A DNA stretch of 64,000 nucleotides from Anoplolepis gracilipes (GCF_047496725.1 NC_132985.1:8425501-8489500); one strand, 5' to 3'. Positions 22,529 to 31,654 are shown, counted from the stretch's first letter. The notes: a model not told the origin generated them from the letters alone. Made by a program: numbers and translations.

Positions 22529-23410
22529 TTATTCTTTTCTTTTATATTTTTTTTTTTTTTTTTTTTTATAACATATTGTGACTAAAACTAAAGCTACCAG
22601 TTCGCAATCGACGAGTTGATGTTTATTGAAGGCGTCGCTGGCGCATATTACATTTGACACTTTTTTATTATCCGTTATAGTGGACGCGATATTGGAGAAT
22701 TGTGTAAACTTAGTATCGACTGTCTCGGTGATTCTAACCAATCGATCAAAGGTTACATCGATGCATTGATCGAGATCAAACATACGGTGTAACGTCGGTT
22801 CAATCATCATCATGCGTACGTTTAAAGATTCGAGACTTATAAGTTTAGTATCGTTAATCGTATGAACTCGCACTGTTAGCGGTCCAACGCTTATAAAATT
22901 ATAGGTATCTTTAGAGTCCTTTCGCAGTAAATCGTGAATACTGCGACGTTGCTCGTAGAATCTCTTCCACGTTTCGAGAGATAATACCAGTTCCTTTCCT
23001 TGATGATCTCCTATGACAATTTCCACGTAACTCGGTGTACCCACGTTGATATCAATTTCAAGGAATTTGAATTCCGTGGTTGTCAATGCGTATCGTCTAC
23101 TTAGTATACGAATCGCACGACGCTTCAACGAAATGCTGTAGAAAAATAAAATAAAAAAAATTAGTTTAAAAACAATTTGTGAAAAAATAGAAAGAAGTTA
23201 AACAAAAACTTACTTGTCACATTTGTTTTCAAACAATGGAGTTTCATAACGATTCGGTACGTAATTATTCACGCTTCTGCTGGGGCCGCCACTGCTTCTT
23301 TCGACGTAGTACATATTTCCAGATTTCAAAAGTGGACCACTTTCACGAACGGTTAACGCAACACTGACCGTATGAAGAATCGAATATGAAGAATCAAATA
23401 TACGTGACAT
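22529..23410 (-). CDS. Conserved Maverick protein of unknown function, spliced
   Basis: Two exons: 23410-23214 and 23135-22529. The intron 23136-23213 has GTAAGT at the donor and TTTTCTACAG at the acceptor; joining keeps the frame and gives about 267 residues. Landmarks are a Gly/Ser-rich N-terminal part, then LETWKRFYEQRRSIHDLLR, and FDLDQCIDVTFDRLVRITE. The end is lysine-rich because it runs into a poly-A-like tract (ICYKKKKKKKYKRK), so the natural C-terminus may be shorter. No catalytic motif recognised. It lies in the late-type minus-strand block next to capsid genes. Confidence 0.7.
23136..23213 (-). other. Intron, 78 bp
   Basis: Reverse-strand GTAAGT donor and CTACAG acceptor. Splicing joins two open frames in phase. 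Confidence 0.7.
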
Positions 23411-23620
23411 CCCGTTTTTTCAAAGTAGTAGGGGGAGATTAGTGGTAAATGTGGTGGGAAATTCTAGAATACTTTAGTGCTCTGAAATTTTTAGGAGAAG
23501 GGACAGACCATACTCGGATAAAAAGAATTCTTAAATGACTCGTGAGGGAGGGAGGAAAGGAATGAGGAGGGGGAATGAGGAGGGGGAATAAGAAATAAAA
23601 CATATTAGTGTTTAAATATT

Positions 23621-24151
23621 TTATTTTTCCAAATCTTGCAATTCTTTCTGGCGTTGCGACCACCAGTTAAATATTTTGAATACATTTTGTAATGCGCAAT
23701 TCTTAACATGTTTTTCACATCGTATAGTATTTTTAACATCTAGATTATTTAGAGATTCGATATCGTCGTAATCAGCATCCAAGGTCTCAATGATTAAATT
23801 TTCTCTCGCATCGTCGCTGAGCATATTAGCAAGCCATTCTCGTTTCTGGCATCCTTTAACGTATACGATACACTGCATTTTATCATCTTCTTCTTCAACT
23901 ACAGCTGTTGTAATCAATCGTTTCGCCATGCTGTACGCAACGATTCCATTCTCCCATTGTAGTCCATGATGATTCGCCATCAACCATGAAGCTTGACATT
24001 TTTCGGATTTTGTAAGGAGATGCCATGGTATAGGACTCCGAAAAATGTAGTGTGCGAGAACAGTTCCTCTTCTCAACACCGCCACCTCCTTTGCGATGAA
24101 TTTATTCGAAACGACAAATCCTTGCAGATCGACAAACGTTGGTACAGACAT
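23621..24151 (-). CDS. Conserved insect Maverick protein (DLQGF / NHHGLQW motifs), 176 aa
   Basis: Begins MSVPTFVDLQGFVV, with KEVAVLRRG, HYIFRSPIPWHLL and MANHHGLQWENG by residue 70; the second half is acidic and ends KNCALQNVFKIFNWWSQRQ. The DLQGF start and HHGL-W core recall the spacing of an RNase H/exonuclease-like fold, but I cannot prove that. A TATAAAT lies on the reverse strand about 60 bp upstream (near 24212). The C-terminal stretch NVFKIFNWWS reappears in the palindromic element at 57.72 kb. Confidence 0.75.
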   Translation of the reverse strand: MSVPTFVDLQGFVVSNKFIAKEVAVLRRGTVLAHYIFRSPIPWHLLTKSEKCQASWLMANHHGLQWENGIVAYSMAKRLITTAVVEEEDDKMQCIVYVKGCQKREWLANMLSDDARENLIIETLDADYDDIESLNNLDVKNTIRCEKHVKNCALQNVFKIFNWWSQRQKELQDLEK

Positions 24152-24251
24152 GATGAGATCTCTTTTCGTTAGTTAAGAAGAATGACAACCATCTCGTAAC
24201 ACTCGGATTTATATCCAGCTTCCCCTCTCTCTAAATTATTGTCGCAAACAC

Positions 24252-25451
24252 TTAGGTAATTTTGCGCACAACGTTGGTCAACGGGTTGTACTGGATCACG
24301 CGATCGTGTATGATGAGACAGTACGCAGTCGTATTATTAGCCACATTCTCCTTACACTCAAATTCCAATCGCACATCCACGGTTGCACTCTTGACCGATT
24401 CGTTTTGTCGAGAACAATCAATGATCACAAACGGACCGTACTGTAGAAACGGTGAGACGGTGAGACTCGGTTCGAGGTACTCGTATCCGTAATAGTTTTT
24501 GCAGAAACGCGCGTACGTGTCGTACAGAATCGACCATCTGTTTTTATCAAAATCCAGATTCATGTCGTCGTACGGATAACATTCCGAGTTCAGATAGAGT
24601 TTCACGTTTGTTAATTTACAGTCGTCGAATTTACTCGCATCCTCGGACATAACATTCTTCCGGCCTGTCTGCAGAGCAAAGATAACGTATCGTGGTTTCT
24701 CCAGCTGAGTCGCGGTCTTAATGGTCCACGAATGCTTGGTTGTACGCTGCAACAGCGGAAACTCGTACAGATCCCACGAGCGAAAACCCATGCTGAGGTA
24801 GCCTCCGCTTTCCAGAGCGCGCAGCATAGACAGCTTTTTAATTTCACTCAACAACACATGTGGCATTCGCCATTGTATCTTGAATATGTTGATTACAGGC
24901 TCCAGCGTCGAAGCTCCAAGCAGACAATTGTTGTCATTGCGTGATCGTATTAAGATCAATTCGTGACGAGCGTTAATTACTATGCGTCTGTAATCCTCGC
25001 AAAATCCCAATAACATGTAGAGTGGTACGCAAAAATTAAAGTGTCCATCCACAATAGTTGGCTCACTCCAGCCAGCATTTCTCATAATCACGCTTCTATC
25101 GGATGATATTGTTACATAGTTTTTGAGCATACTTGTTATTCCCACGTTTCTATTCCGATCAATCTCCACACCATCGAGTTCATATCGAATCTCGTCAAAC
25201 ATGAATGCAACGCAATTATTTTGCAGTACCACATTGAATCCGCCAGCTGGCTTCTTTATCTTTAATTCTCCCTCGATGTATAAGAAACTCTCGTACGGTA
25301 ATGTATACAGATCCTGTTGTTGTATGGGTATTCTTATCTCATCACTGTGTCCGAACGTTGTGTTGGCGAATGGGTTATAGGAGTGAGTCTCAATCTTGAC
25401 GATGCGATCGTCAAAGATTGGCTCATCCGCGATGTCGAGAATGTCAGTCAT
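24252..25451 (-). CDS. MCP: Polinton major capsid protein, double jelly roll (399 aa)
   Basis: Landmarks: YNPFANTTFGHSDEIRIPI (res. 25-43), FDEIRYELDGVEIDR near 85-100, PLYMLLGFCEDYRRIVINAR (143-162) and CYPYDDMNLDF (291-301). These are characteristic of the Polinton double jelly-roll capsomer, which would build an icosahedral shell in the nucleus. Length is close to the usual 400-500. The frame is open throughout. The start at 25451 lies 3 nt downstream of the stop of the 57-aa gene, and the minor capsid gene is directly upstream, forming one capsid block. Confidence 0.9.
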   Translation of the reverse strand: MTDILDIADEPIFDDRIVKIETHSYNPFANTTFGHSDEIRIPIQQQDLYTLPYESFLYIEGELKIKKPAGGFNVVLQNNCVAFMFDEIRYELDGVEIDRNRNVGITSMLKNYVTISSDRSVIMRNAGWSEPTIVDGHFNFCVPLYMLLGFCEDYRRIVINARHELILIRSRNDNNCLLGASTLEPVINIFKIQWRMPHVLLSEIKKLSMLRALESGGYLSMGFRSWDLYEFPLLQRTTKHSWTIKTATQLEKPRYVIFALQTGRKNVMSEDASKFDDCKLTNVKLYLNSECYPYDDMNLDFDKNRWSILYDTYARFCKNYYGYEYLEPSLTVSPFLQYGPFVIIDCSRQNESVKSATVDVRLEFECKENVANNTTAYCLIIHDRVIQYNPLTNVVRKIT

Positions 25452-25454
25452 CGT

Positions 25455-25628
25455 TTAAATGTTTCGCACCACGAATCCCAAAGATTGTAAAAACGCAACG
25501 TTTGATGCGTTCAATTTCTTTTTCTTAGTGCCGGATGATTGGATATTAGCAAATGTCGATGTTGTTGTCGCTGGCGTCGTAAAGATTGTGTTGTCTCTCA
25601 CGTCTTTCGATCCGTTTAACACGAGCAT
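25455..25628 (-). CDS. Small basic protein between minor and major capsid genes, 57 aa
   Basis: A short frame with ATG at 25626-25628, 6 nt after the stop of the minor capsid gene, and stop at 25455-25457, 3 nt before the major capsid ATG. It begins MLVLNGSKDVRD, has a Thr/Ser-rich middle and SSGTKKKKLNASNVAFLQSL followed by GFVVRNI. The tight packing between two capsid genes argues for a real gene. A small virion or scaffold protein is an inference; I know no family for it. Confidence 0.6.
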   Translation of the reverse strand: MLVLNGSKDVRDNTIFTTPATTTSTFANIQSSGTKKKKLNASNVAFLQSLGFVVRNI

Positions 25629-25634
25629 CACACG

Positions 25635-26402
25635 CTAATTTTGCCGCCGACGTACATGCAATCTAATGGTGATCTCTTCTCCTCGAAAATCGAATAATCG
25701 TCCTTCCTGGTCGACAACGCGTAACGTTAAATCCGTAATGCACCGCACGATGATCGGTAGGTAAATGATGTGCGCCGGTGTTTCCGATATCTTATATCCT
25801 GGTGGTACCCTCGGTGAAAATTCGTGTATCGTATGAACGAGTTTGCCGTTGTTGTACGCACCCGCGGTCACATTACATTCGACGCGGATAATGTTCACGT
25901 TGATAATGTTAATCGACATGTCCGACTCGTACCATTTTCGCGGCTGCAGTATACGGTTCGAGAATCCTAGCAGTGATCCAATATTGTTAGGCTTGCTAAA
26001 ATTTAATCTGTAGGCGCATTTGATCTCGCTCCTCATCGTATTGTAATTAGCGCGGAGCACTATAAGCCATTCTCCAGGCTCAAAGTTATCGTCGTCGTCA
26101 GTGTGTTTTTTATCACCATCACGAACTGTGTGTTGCGAACGTTTTCGTAAAATTGTATGTTTCAAAAATTCATGTATCGCTTGCAACTCGTACGATCCCT
26201 CGGGAATCGTAATTTCCGCATCGTCTTTGCCAAAGTAAAATTTATTATTCGAGGAATTCACGTTCGATATCGTGTGATAACTTTCAAAATCCGCTAGACC
26301 AAGCTCGTATTCACCGTCGCTTAAATCTACGTTGGGAAAGTAGTTTGCCACGAGAACGCTGCTCTTTCCAGTCAGCGTGAATGTCATAGACATGTTGGCC
26401 AA
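25635..26402 (-). CDS. mCP: Polinton minor capsid (penton-like) protein, 255 aa
   Basis: N-terminal beta-rich part (FTLTGKSSVLVANYFPNVDL, res. 8-27) and YELGLADFESYHTISNV are typical of the single jelly-roll penton protein of Polintons. Further marks are FYFGKDDAEITIPEGSYEL and, near the end, PPGYKISETPAHIIYLPI. The length matches the family (about 230-260). It sits immediately before the major capsid gene in the same orientation, as in other Polintons, and would form the five-fold vertices. Frame intact. Confidence 0.85.
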   Translation of the reverse strand: MANMSMTFTLTGKSSVLVANYFPNVDLSDGEYELGLADFESYHTISNVNSSNNKFYFGKDDAEITIPEGSYELQAIHEFLKHTILRKRSQHTVRDGDKKHTDDDDNFEPGEWLIVLRANYNTMRSEIKCAYRLNFSKPNNIGSLLGFSNRILQPRKWYESDMSINIINVNIIRVECNVTAGAYNNGKLVHTIHEFSPRVPPGYKISETPAHIIYLPIIVRCITDLTLRVVDQEGRLFDFRGEEITIRLHVRRRQN

Positions 26403-26422
26403 ACTGTTTAACGAATACTAAG

Positions 26423-26812
26423 TTAAATAGCGCAATGTATGTCTTTAAATTCGCGTGCATCGACCGTTCGGAGAAACTGCAAGCACAATTGTCCACAGAT
26501 GCTTTGATTATAAGTTTGATAGGATGTGTGATTATATTCTATTTTTGTCACATTTAAATATCGCACCAATTCATTCGGCGGTCGAAGATTGCCAAAACTG
26601 TCAAAATATATAGCACGATTCCCCCTCTTTGCATACGCTACCCAGTGAGTACCCAAGCCTTTAGCGTTATCCAAATTTATGATCCCACTCTCGTTTCGAT
26701 ATATATCACCGATCGGTAATGAGTTACGCATAAAAACACCTCTAAAATATGGAATGTGCATACGTTTTGCTAGTTGCAGCAATTGTACGTTGGTAGTTAC
26801 GCCCTCTGGCAT
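26423..26812 (-). CDS. PRO: Adenain-like cysteine protease (capsid maturation), 129 aa
   Basis: Catalytic residues are visible in family order: His56 (GTHWVAY), Asp71 (YFDSFG), Gln99 seven residues before Cys106 (QSICGQLCLQF). The N-terminal PYFRGVFMRNSLP is the usual Polinton protease entry. Known members of the C5/C48-like group cleave virion proteins during maturation. The ATG is preceded within 2 nt by the stop of the PLA2 gene, so the two are tightly packed. Frame open and of normal length. Confidence 0.9.
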   Translation of the reverse strand: MPEGVTTNVQLLQLAKRMHIPYFRGVFMRNSLPIGDIYRNESGIINLDNAKGLGTHWVAYAKRGNRAIYFDSFGNLRPPNELVRYLNVTKIEYNHTSYQTYNQSICGQLCLQFLRTVDAREFKDIHCAI

Positions 26813-26814
26813 TT

Positions 26815-27444
26815 TTAGCGTCTCTTTGACTTTTTTTTTTTCTTCTTTCTCATTGAGACTCCTCGTCCGTATTTGTATGGCGCGAGATACAATCCGCGAC
26901 CTTCCATGGCACGATTGTGACGTAGCATCTCTTGAAACTGACGTTGTGTAGCTTTTCCATCGTTCACCATCTTTACTACACTAGCCGCTCCACCAATCAG
27001 AGATCCGAGAGCGCCCAACACTGGTAGAATCGGTAATACACCCCCGCGTTTCGCTACCGGAAGTATTCGTTTTTTCACCATCTTTTTCTTCGTTTTCGTC
27101 TTTAGACCCATACCGAACTTCGTTTTGGTTTTCATCGCTATCCAGACAACTGTGGCTGCGGCTCTCTCACCGAGAGACGAATCTTTCGCAGTGATGCGAG
27201 TTTGCGCCTTTTTGGCGAGTATCCTATCCGCCGCGTGTCTTTCGACAAGATCGTTACTCCGAAAGTACGCTATATCGTGTTCACGACACGCTGCGTCCAA
27301 TGGGTTGATACCTCGATCACCTCTAGCCAATCGTTTTTCTAGCCGCGTGCCCGGACCACAAAACTGGTATCCAGGAATATGTAATTCGATAGGAAGCGCG
27401 TTTATTGCACGATTTAATAGACCTCTGCTTATTTGCGTTGACAT
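26815..27444 (-). CDS. PLA2-domain virion-type protein with basic C-terminus, 209 aa
   Basis: Residues 26-60 form a phospholipase A2-like core: calcium-loop-like YQFCGPGTRLE, then NPLDAACREHDIAYF with the His56-Asp57 catalytic pair. It is followed by a basic stretch (KTKTKKKMVKKR), a Gly/Ala-rich hydrophobic segment (LPVLGALGSLIGGAASVVK, about 140-158) and a Lys/Arg tail. The core resembles the PLA2 of parvovirus coat proteins, the second half adenovirus core/pVI-like peptides; such fusions are known in Polinton-related elements. A role in membrane passage by virions is inferred. Adjacent to the protease. Confidence 0.82.
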   Translation of the reverse strand: MSTQISRGLLNRAINALPIELHIPGYQFCGPGTRLEKRLARGDRGINPLDAACREHDIAYFRSNDLVERHAADRILAKKAQTRITAKDSSLGERAAATVVWIAMKTKTKFGMGLKTKTKKKMVKKRILPVAKRGGVLPILPVLGALGSLIGGAASVVKMVNDGKATQRQFQEMLRHNRAMEGRGLYLAPYKYGRGVSMRKKKKKKSKRR

Positions 27445-27533
27445 TCACGACAATCTTTTATCATTGGCGCTGGACCGTCAATGTGCGTTTGTTGCTACGG
27501 TTGATTGTAATGTTCGAAACAGTGACGATAGGT

Positions 27534-27692
27534 CTAAACCTCCGAATCCGCCTTTATGTATTCCAGAAGTTTGTCCCACACGTAGTGAACGTGATTGCCA
27601 CACATTCGCAATAAAACTGCTTTAGATACAAACTGTAGCTGTTCGGCACTCAAATCGAGAATATCGTAAGGACTTGATAGCAGGACAAACAT
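27534..27692 (-). CDS. Maverick small protein, about 52 aa
   Basis: I start at the MFVLLSSPYDILDLS methionine (27692), because the upstream in-frame ATG at 27809 would overlap the ATPase start. The end is VHYVWDKLLEYIKADSEV. Helix-forming and hydrophobic pattern, codon use like neighbours. Divergent from the ATPase with about 77 bp between starts. Function unknown. Confidence 0.5.
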   Translation of the reverse strand: MFVLLSSPYDILDLSAEQLQFVSKAVLLRMCGNHVHYVWDKLLEYIKADSEV

Positions 27693-27728
27693 TTTTTCGT
27701 TACTGAACACTTTGTAGTTCCGCGCAGC

Positions 27729-27736
27729 TATAAATA
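27729..27736 (+). promoter_or_regulatory. TATA box upstream of packaging ATPase
   Basis: TATAAATA lies 34 bp before the ATPase ATG in the divergent intergenic gap. Confidence 0.5.
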
Positions 27737-27769
27737 GACAGGCGTGCGATCCGAATCGGAAGTGGGAAA

Positions 27770-28477
27770 ATGAAATTCGTGCGACAACCTTTCGCGATAC
27801 GCGTGACAAATTATGACGTCAGATTACGCTCGATGGGTGACAATGCGGAGATGCGTAGACACGGTACGATGCTGCCGAATACTATACGCGCAATCGTTTG
27901 CGGCCCCTCGAATTGCGGTAAAACTAACGTGTTGATTAGTTTGATAGAAAGCCCGCACGGCGTCCGCTTTGAAAATGTGTACGTATATTCAAAGTCACTG
28001 CAACAGCCAAAATATCGATATTTGGAGAATTTGTTAACGTCGATCGATGAAATCGGCTATTTTACATTCTCCAATAACAGTGACGTCATTCCACCGAGCG
28101 AAGCACGTCCAAACTCGATTTTCGTTTTCGATGACGTGGCGTGCGACAAACAAAATACAATAAGAGAATATTTCTCAATGGGACGCCACTCGAACGTCGA
28201 CTGCTTCTATCTCTGCCAGACATACGCGAGAATACCGAAACATCTTTTACGCGACAATGCGAACCTGCTAATCTTGTTTAAACAGGATGGCACCAACTTG
28301 AAACATGTGTACAACGATCACGTGAATACCGACATGTCATACGAGGATTTCAGTGAGTTATGTCGTACTTGTTGGCAGCAAAAGTATGGATTTCTCGTGA
28401 TAGACAAGGATAGCTTGCTTACAAACGGGCGATACAGAAACGGATTTAACGTGTTTGCGATACCAGAAAATGATTAG
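27770..28477 (+). CDS. ATP: A32-type genome-packaging ATPase (FtsK/HerA fold), 235 aa
   Basis: Walker A GPSNCGKTN at residues 45-53 and Walker B IFVFDD at 117-122, followed by SMGRHSNVDCFYLCQTY (136-152), the conserved sensor-like segment with Gln. These are the hallmarks of poxvirus A32-like ATPases in Polintons, which drive DNA into preformed capsids. Length and start are normal. It opens the plus-strand gene block and has a TATA box just upstream. Confidence 0.9.
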   Translation: MKFVRQPFAIRVTNYDVRLRSMGDNAEMRRHGTMLPNTIRAIVCGPSNCGKTNVLISLIESPHGVRFENVYVYSKSLQQPKYRYLENLLTSIDEIGYFTFSNNSDVIPPSEARPNSIFVFDDVACDKQNTIREYFSMGRHSNVDCFYLCQTYARIPKHLLRDNANLLILFKQDGTNLKHVYNDHVNTDMSYEDFSELCRTCWQQKYGFLVIDKDSLLTNGRYRNGFNVFAIPEND

Positions 28478-28536
28478 TCGTTGCCTACATTCTGTCGTAA
28501 GGGGTGAAACGCGAGCGTTCAACACTCTCTATCGAT

Positions 28537-29621
28537 ATGGCTGGGAGCGATAATATTCGCGAGCGTGAAAAGATGGCGAAGGAGATTGCAAAAACGAGCG
28601 AATCGATCCGCAAGAAACATCGCGCTTTGAAGGCCGGTAACATCGATGACGATATCGCAATCAAGACCCATTTTAAACCTATTATCGAGCCGCTGCAAAA
28701 GATTGTCGACAACTCGTTCGCGGTGAAAAATAAGTCGGAGAGTAGCGCAAAGATTAAAATCTTACCCATCAAGCGATACAAAGAGGATGAGAAGGAAGAG
28801 GCTAAAGATGAGGAGGTAGAGGAAGAGGAAGAGGAAGATCGGAAGCGACACCGAAAAAAAGGAAACGATCGGACGTTTTACTGTATGAACCGTCGATAGC
28901 CTCTACGCCGTTAACCGCACCAACAAGCGTAAACGAAGATGTTTTCGAAACCTCGGGCAACATGCTCGAATCATCATTTTTTCGAAACAAGTTACAAACG
29001 CCGGAAGGTCAAGAAACGTTGCGGGAGTACTTTGGGCCACTTGGACAAAAGTACATAGGCGCTTTGCTCAGTGGTGACAAAAATCACGAGATTGATCATG
29101 TGTATGGAGTCTATTTCGACAGAAAGAATGAAATGCGACTCGGCAACAAACGATTCAACATCAACAAAGATGACTCTATTATCATAGACGACGTGCGGTA
29201 CATTGGAACGCCAGGATTGTACGAGTTGATCTTCAAGAGAATTCCCGATGACGAACTTTACACGAGGGGGGACGATTTGGAAAAATACAAGAGCATATTA
29301 TTGGTCACGAACGCGCATAGACGCGATTATGATGCGCAGGGCCATTTGAAGGGTAACAGGGGGTACAAGTACAAACATATAATTGCACCGTTGATGTCGC
29401 TCGAATCGAAAAATACAAAATCTGGAGGGGAGATATCTATGCTTCGCGCTATGACGCTAACCAACAATATGATTGATTGCGTGCACCGGGATGATCCCAA
29501 CGAACTAGTGGATCGGCTACGATTGCTCAACGCTTCGCGCCAAGCTGGTCACAACGCTCACGACAACGAGATCCAGTCGATCATCGAGGAACTTCGTGAA
29601 GCAGGAATTATTATAAATTAA
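28537..29621 (+). CDS. Conserved Maverick protein of unknown function, two frames joined at an A7 run
   Basis: The first frame (MAGSDNIREREKMAKEIAK from 28537) gives a charged coiled-coil-like N-terminal part and an E-rich run, and ends at 28899. The second frame, exactly -1 relative to it, enters at the A7 run 28854-28860 and continues to 29621 with FGPLGQKYIGALLSGDKNHE, HVYGVYFDRKNEMRLGN and IGTPGLYELIFKRIPDDELY. The latter motifs are a conserved insect Maverick family. Whether the shift is a mutation or ribosomal -1 frameshifting on A-AAA-AAA is open. Function unknown. Confidence 0.7.
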
Positions 29622-29690
29622 ATGGTGTCTCGACAAAACTAATCAGTCGATCAGCGTTGCGTGACACTTTACGAAGCATCAGAAAAAAAA

Positions 29691-30053
29691 ATGCCTATCA
29701 AAAAATTTGGATTATTCGATCCAAGAAATGATGCAACCGGCACAAACGGTTCTTGGGATAGATTGGTAAAAAGTTATGTGCACGAAAACGCTTTGTGTCG
29801 CGTCGTTACAGACTTCGATGCAAGGTCACGTAAGATTCGCCGTGTAGCGCCACCAGAGGCTGACACCAATGCCGTCAACAAACTGTACATAGAGTCCTGC
29901 GTTAAAAGATTGATGAATCAACAGAAAGAATCAGACAAGAAGCTGATTTCGCTTGAGAAGGACGTGCGAGCAATACAGATTGTGCTAAACGAACTTCAAC
30001 GCTCGGCTAACGCTAACTCAGAAACAGCTATCAACCTAAATGAGCATCAGTGA
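29691..30053 (+). CDS. Maverick coiled-coil protein, 120 aa
   Basis: Starts best at MPIKKFGLFDPRND; an ATG 10 codons earlier is also in frame. Residues 60-75 read PPEADTNAVNKLYIESCV and the rest is a heptad-like helix (KKLISLEKDVRAIQIVLNEL). The A/V-NKLY motif followed by coiled coil resembles stalk or fibre-type proteins, which is only an analogy. Follows the previous gene by 70 nt in the same direction. Confidence 0.6.
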   Translation: MPIKKFGLFDPRNDATGTNGSWDRLVKSYVHENALCRVVTDFDARSRKIRRVAPPEADTNAVNKLYIESCVKRLMNQQKESDKKLISLEKDVRAIQIVLNELQRSANANSETAINLNEHQ

Positions 30054-30509
30054 ACGGGTTAGGAGCGGCTATCAAACGCTTATCGAACAGCTACGAAGAA
30101 TTATTGAACTGCTATCTAACTACAATGAGTGGCAGTGGCAGTGGCAGTGAACGACCTAGCAGCAGCTGCAACAGCTTCGAACGAGGCTATCAGCATCTCA
30201 AGCAGGGCTGCGAATAAGGCTACGAACACGTTCTTAACGGCTACACTCAAGGTTACAAACAACTCAAGAACTCCTACGATCGGTCAAAAGACGTCTGTGA
30301 ACGAGACTACGAACGGTTCAGAAGCGGCTACGAACGAGTCAAAAACGACTGCGAAAAAGACTGCGAACGGGTCAAGAACGATTTTCGAATGGGTGAAGGA
30401 CGGCGGTGAACAACGCAAGAACAGGTCAGAACAGGTCAGAACAGGTCAAGAACAGGTCAGAACAGGTCAAGAACAGGTCAAGAACGGTTATTAAAGGCGA
30501 TAAACGAAA
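30054..30509 (+). repeat. Degenerate 33-bp and 11-12-bp tandem repeats
   Basis: 30150-30400 holds imperfect units around GGCTACGAACGAGTCAAAAA; in one frame these encode repeated GY(E/Q)..K-type undecapeptides broken by one stop (about 30207), in another an Ala/Thr-rich open frame (30129-30494). 30420-30486 is an exact 11-12-bp array of GAACAGGTCA(A)GA. It may be a decayed repeat-protein gene. Confidence 0.6.
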
Positions 30510-31496
30510 ATGAGTGAAAAAAAAGCGAACAACAAACGGGCATCGAGAAAAACTGACAAAGCAAAGAATCAACATAGTTTGGAGAGACGACAGTTGGTAA
30601 ACGAACTGCACGCGCCGACGAGAAAAAATTTTCTCCGAAGACACGTCATAGTGCGGGGATACGATGATCTGTGGCAAGCCGACATCGTCGAGATGCGTCC
30701 GTATTCTCGTTTCAACAAAGGTTACCACTACATACTCACCGTCATCGATGTGTTGAGCAAGTATGCATGGGCTGTACCACTCAAGAGTAAAGGTGGAAGG
30801 GAGACGGCTGATGCAATCGCCAAAATAATTCGAGATAGCAAGAGATGCCCGAAAAACATACAAACTGATAACGGGAAGGAATTTTACAATACCGATGTGC
30901 AACGGCTTATACGGAAACATAACATTAATCACTATTCCACATATTCGGTATTGAAAGCGTCTGTCGTCGAGCGATTCAATCGCATGTTGAAGAACGACAT
31001 GTGGAAGATGTTTACGCTGAACGGAACTTACAAGTGGATCGACGCGCTATCCCGACTCGTTGCAGAATATAACGCGCGAAAACATCGCACTATCAATATG
31101 AGACCTATCGATGTTACTCCCACGATCGCTGATAGACTTTTAAATACGATATACAACAATATAAAAATTGCTCCTGCAAAGTTTAAAGTAGGTGACCTGG
31201 TACGCGTTAGCAAATACAAAAAACTTTTCGAAAAGGGTTACACACCAAATTGGACAACCGAGGTGTTTAAGATTGTTAAAGTGCAACATACTAATCCCGT
31301 AACATATCTACTCGAGGATTATCGCAAAAAATCTATCGCTGGAGCATTTTACGAGCACGAGTTGCATCGCGCGAATTATCCAGATGTGTATTTCGTGGAG
31401 AAAGTACTGCGCAGGAGGGGTGACGAGGTTTACGTGAAATGGCTGGGATTTGATAGCTCGCACAATTCTTGGGTACATAAGGATCATGTAATTTAA
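30510..31496 (+). CDS. INT: Polinton integrase (rve) with C-terminal chromodomain, 328 aa
   Basis: The catalytic triad is complete: Asp58 (WQADIVEM), Asp120 (IQTDNGKEF) and Glu154 (SVVERFNRML), a D-61-D-33-E arrangement of retroviral-type integrases. Residues about 225-285 form the SH3-like DNA-binding part (FKVGDLVRVSK). A chromodomain closes the protein (VYFVEKVLRRRGDEVYVKW to SWVHKDHVI, 290-328). It inserts the element with 6-bp duplication, seen here as TACAGC. Frame intact. The gene is convergent with polymerase B. Confidence 0.93.
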   Translation: MSEKKANNKRASRKTDKAKNQHSLERRQLVNELHAPTRKNFLRRHVIVRGYDDLWQADIVEMRPYSRFNKGYHYILTVIDVLSKYAWAVPLKSKGGRETADAIAKIIRDSKRCPKNIQTDNGKEFYNTDVQRLIRKHNINHYSTYSVLKASVVERFNRMLKNDMWKMFTLNGTYKWIDALSRLVAEYNARKHRTINMRPIDVTPTIADRLLNTIYNNIKIAPAKFKVGDLVRVSKYKKLFEKGYTPNWTTEVFKIVKVQHTNPVTYLLEDYRKKSIAGAFYEHELHRANYPDVYFVEKVLRRRGDEVYVKWLGFDSSHNSWVHKDHVI

Positions 31497-31654
31497 TTTT
31501 ATAAGAAATACAACGTATTCAATATAAAAATATATGAAATATTTGAAATATACAAAATCTTTATTAATACATCCTTTCCAATAGTCATTACAATATATAA
31601 AATATGAAATATACATACAAGAAAAAAAAATCACACACACACACACATTATATT

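Noticed and set aside
26815..27444. Endogenous parvovirus coat gene
   Set aside because: The PLA2 core alone suggested it, but the gene sits in order between Polinton protease and ATPase genes and lacks any parvovirus capsid part.
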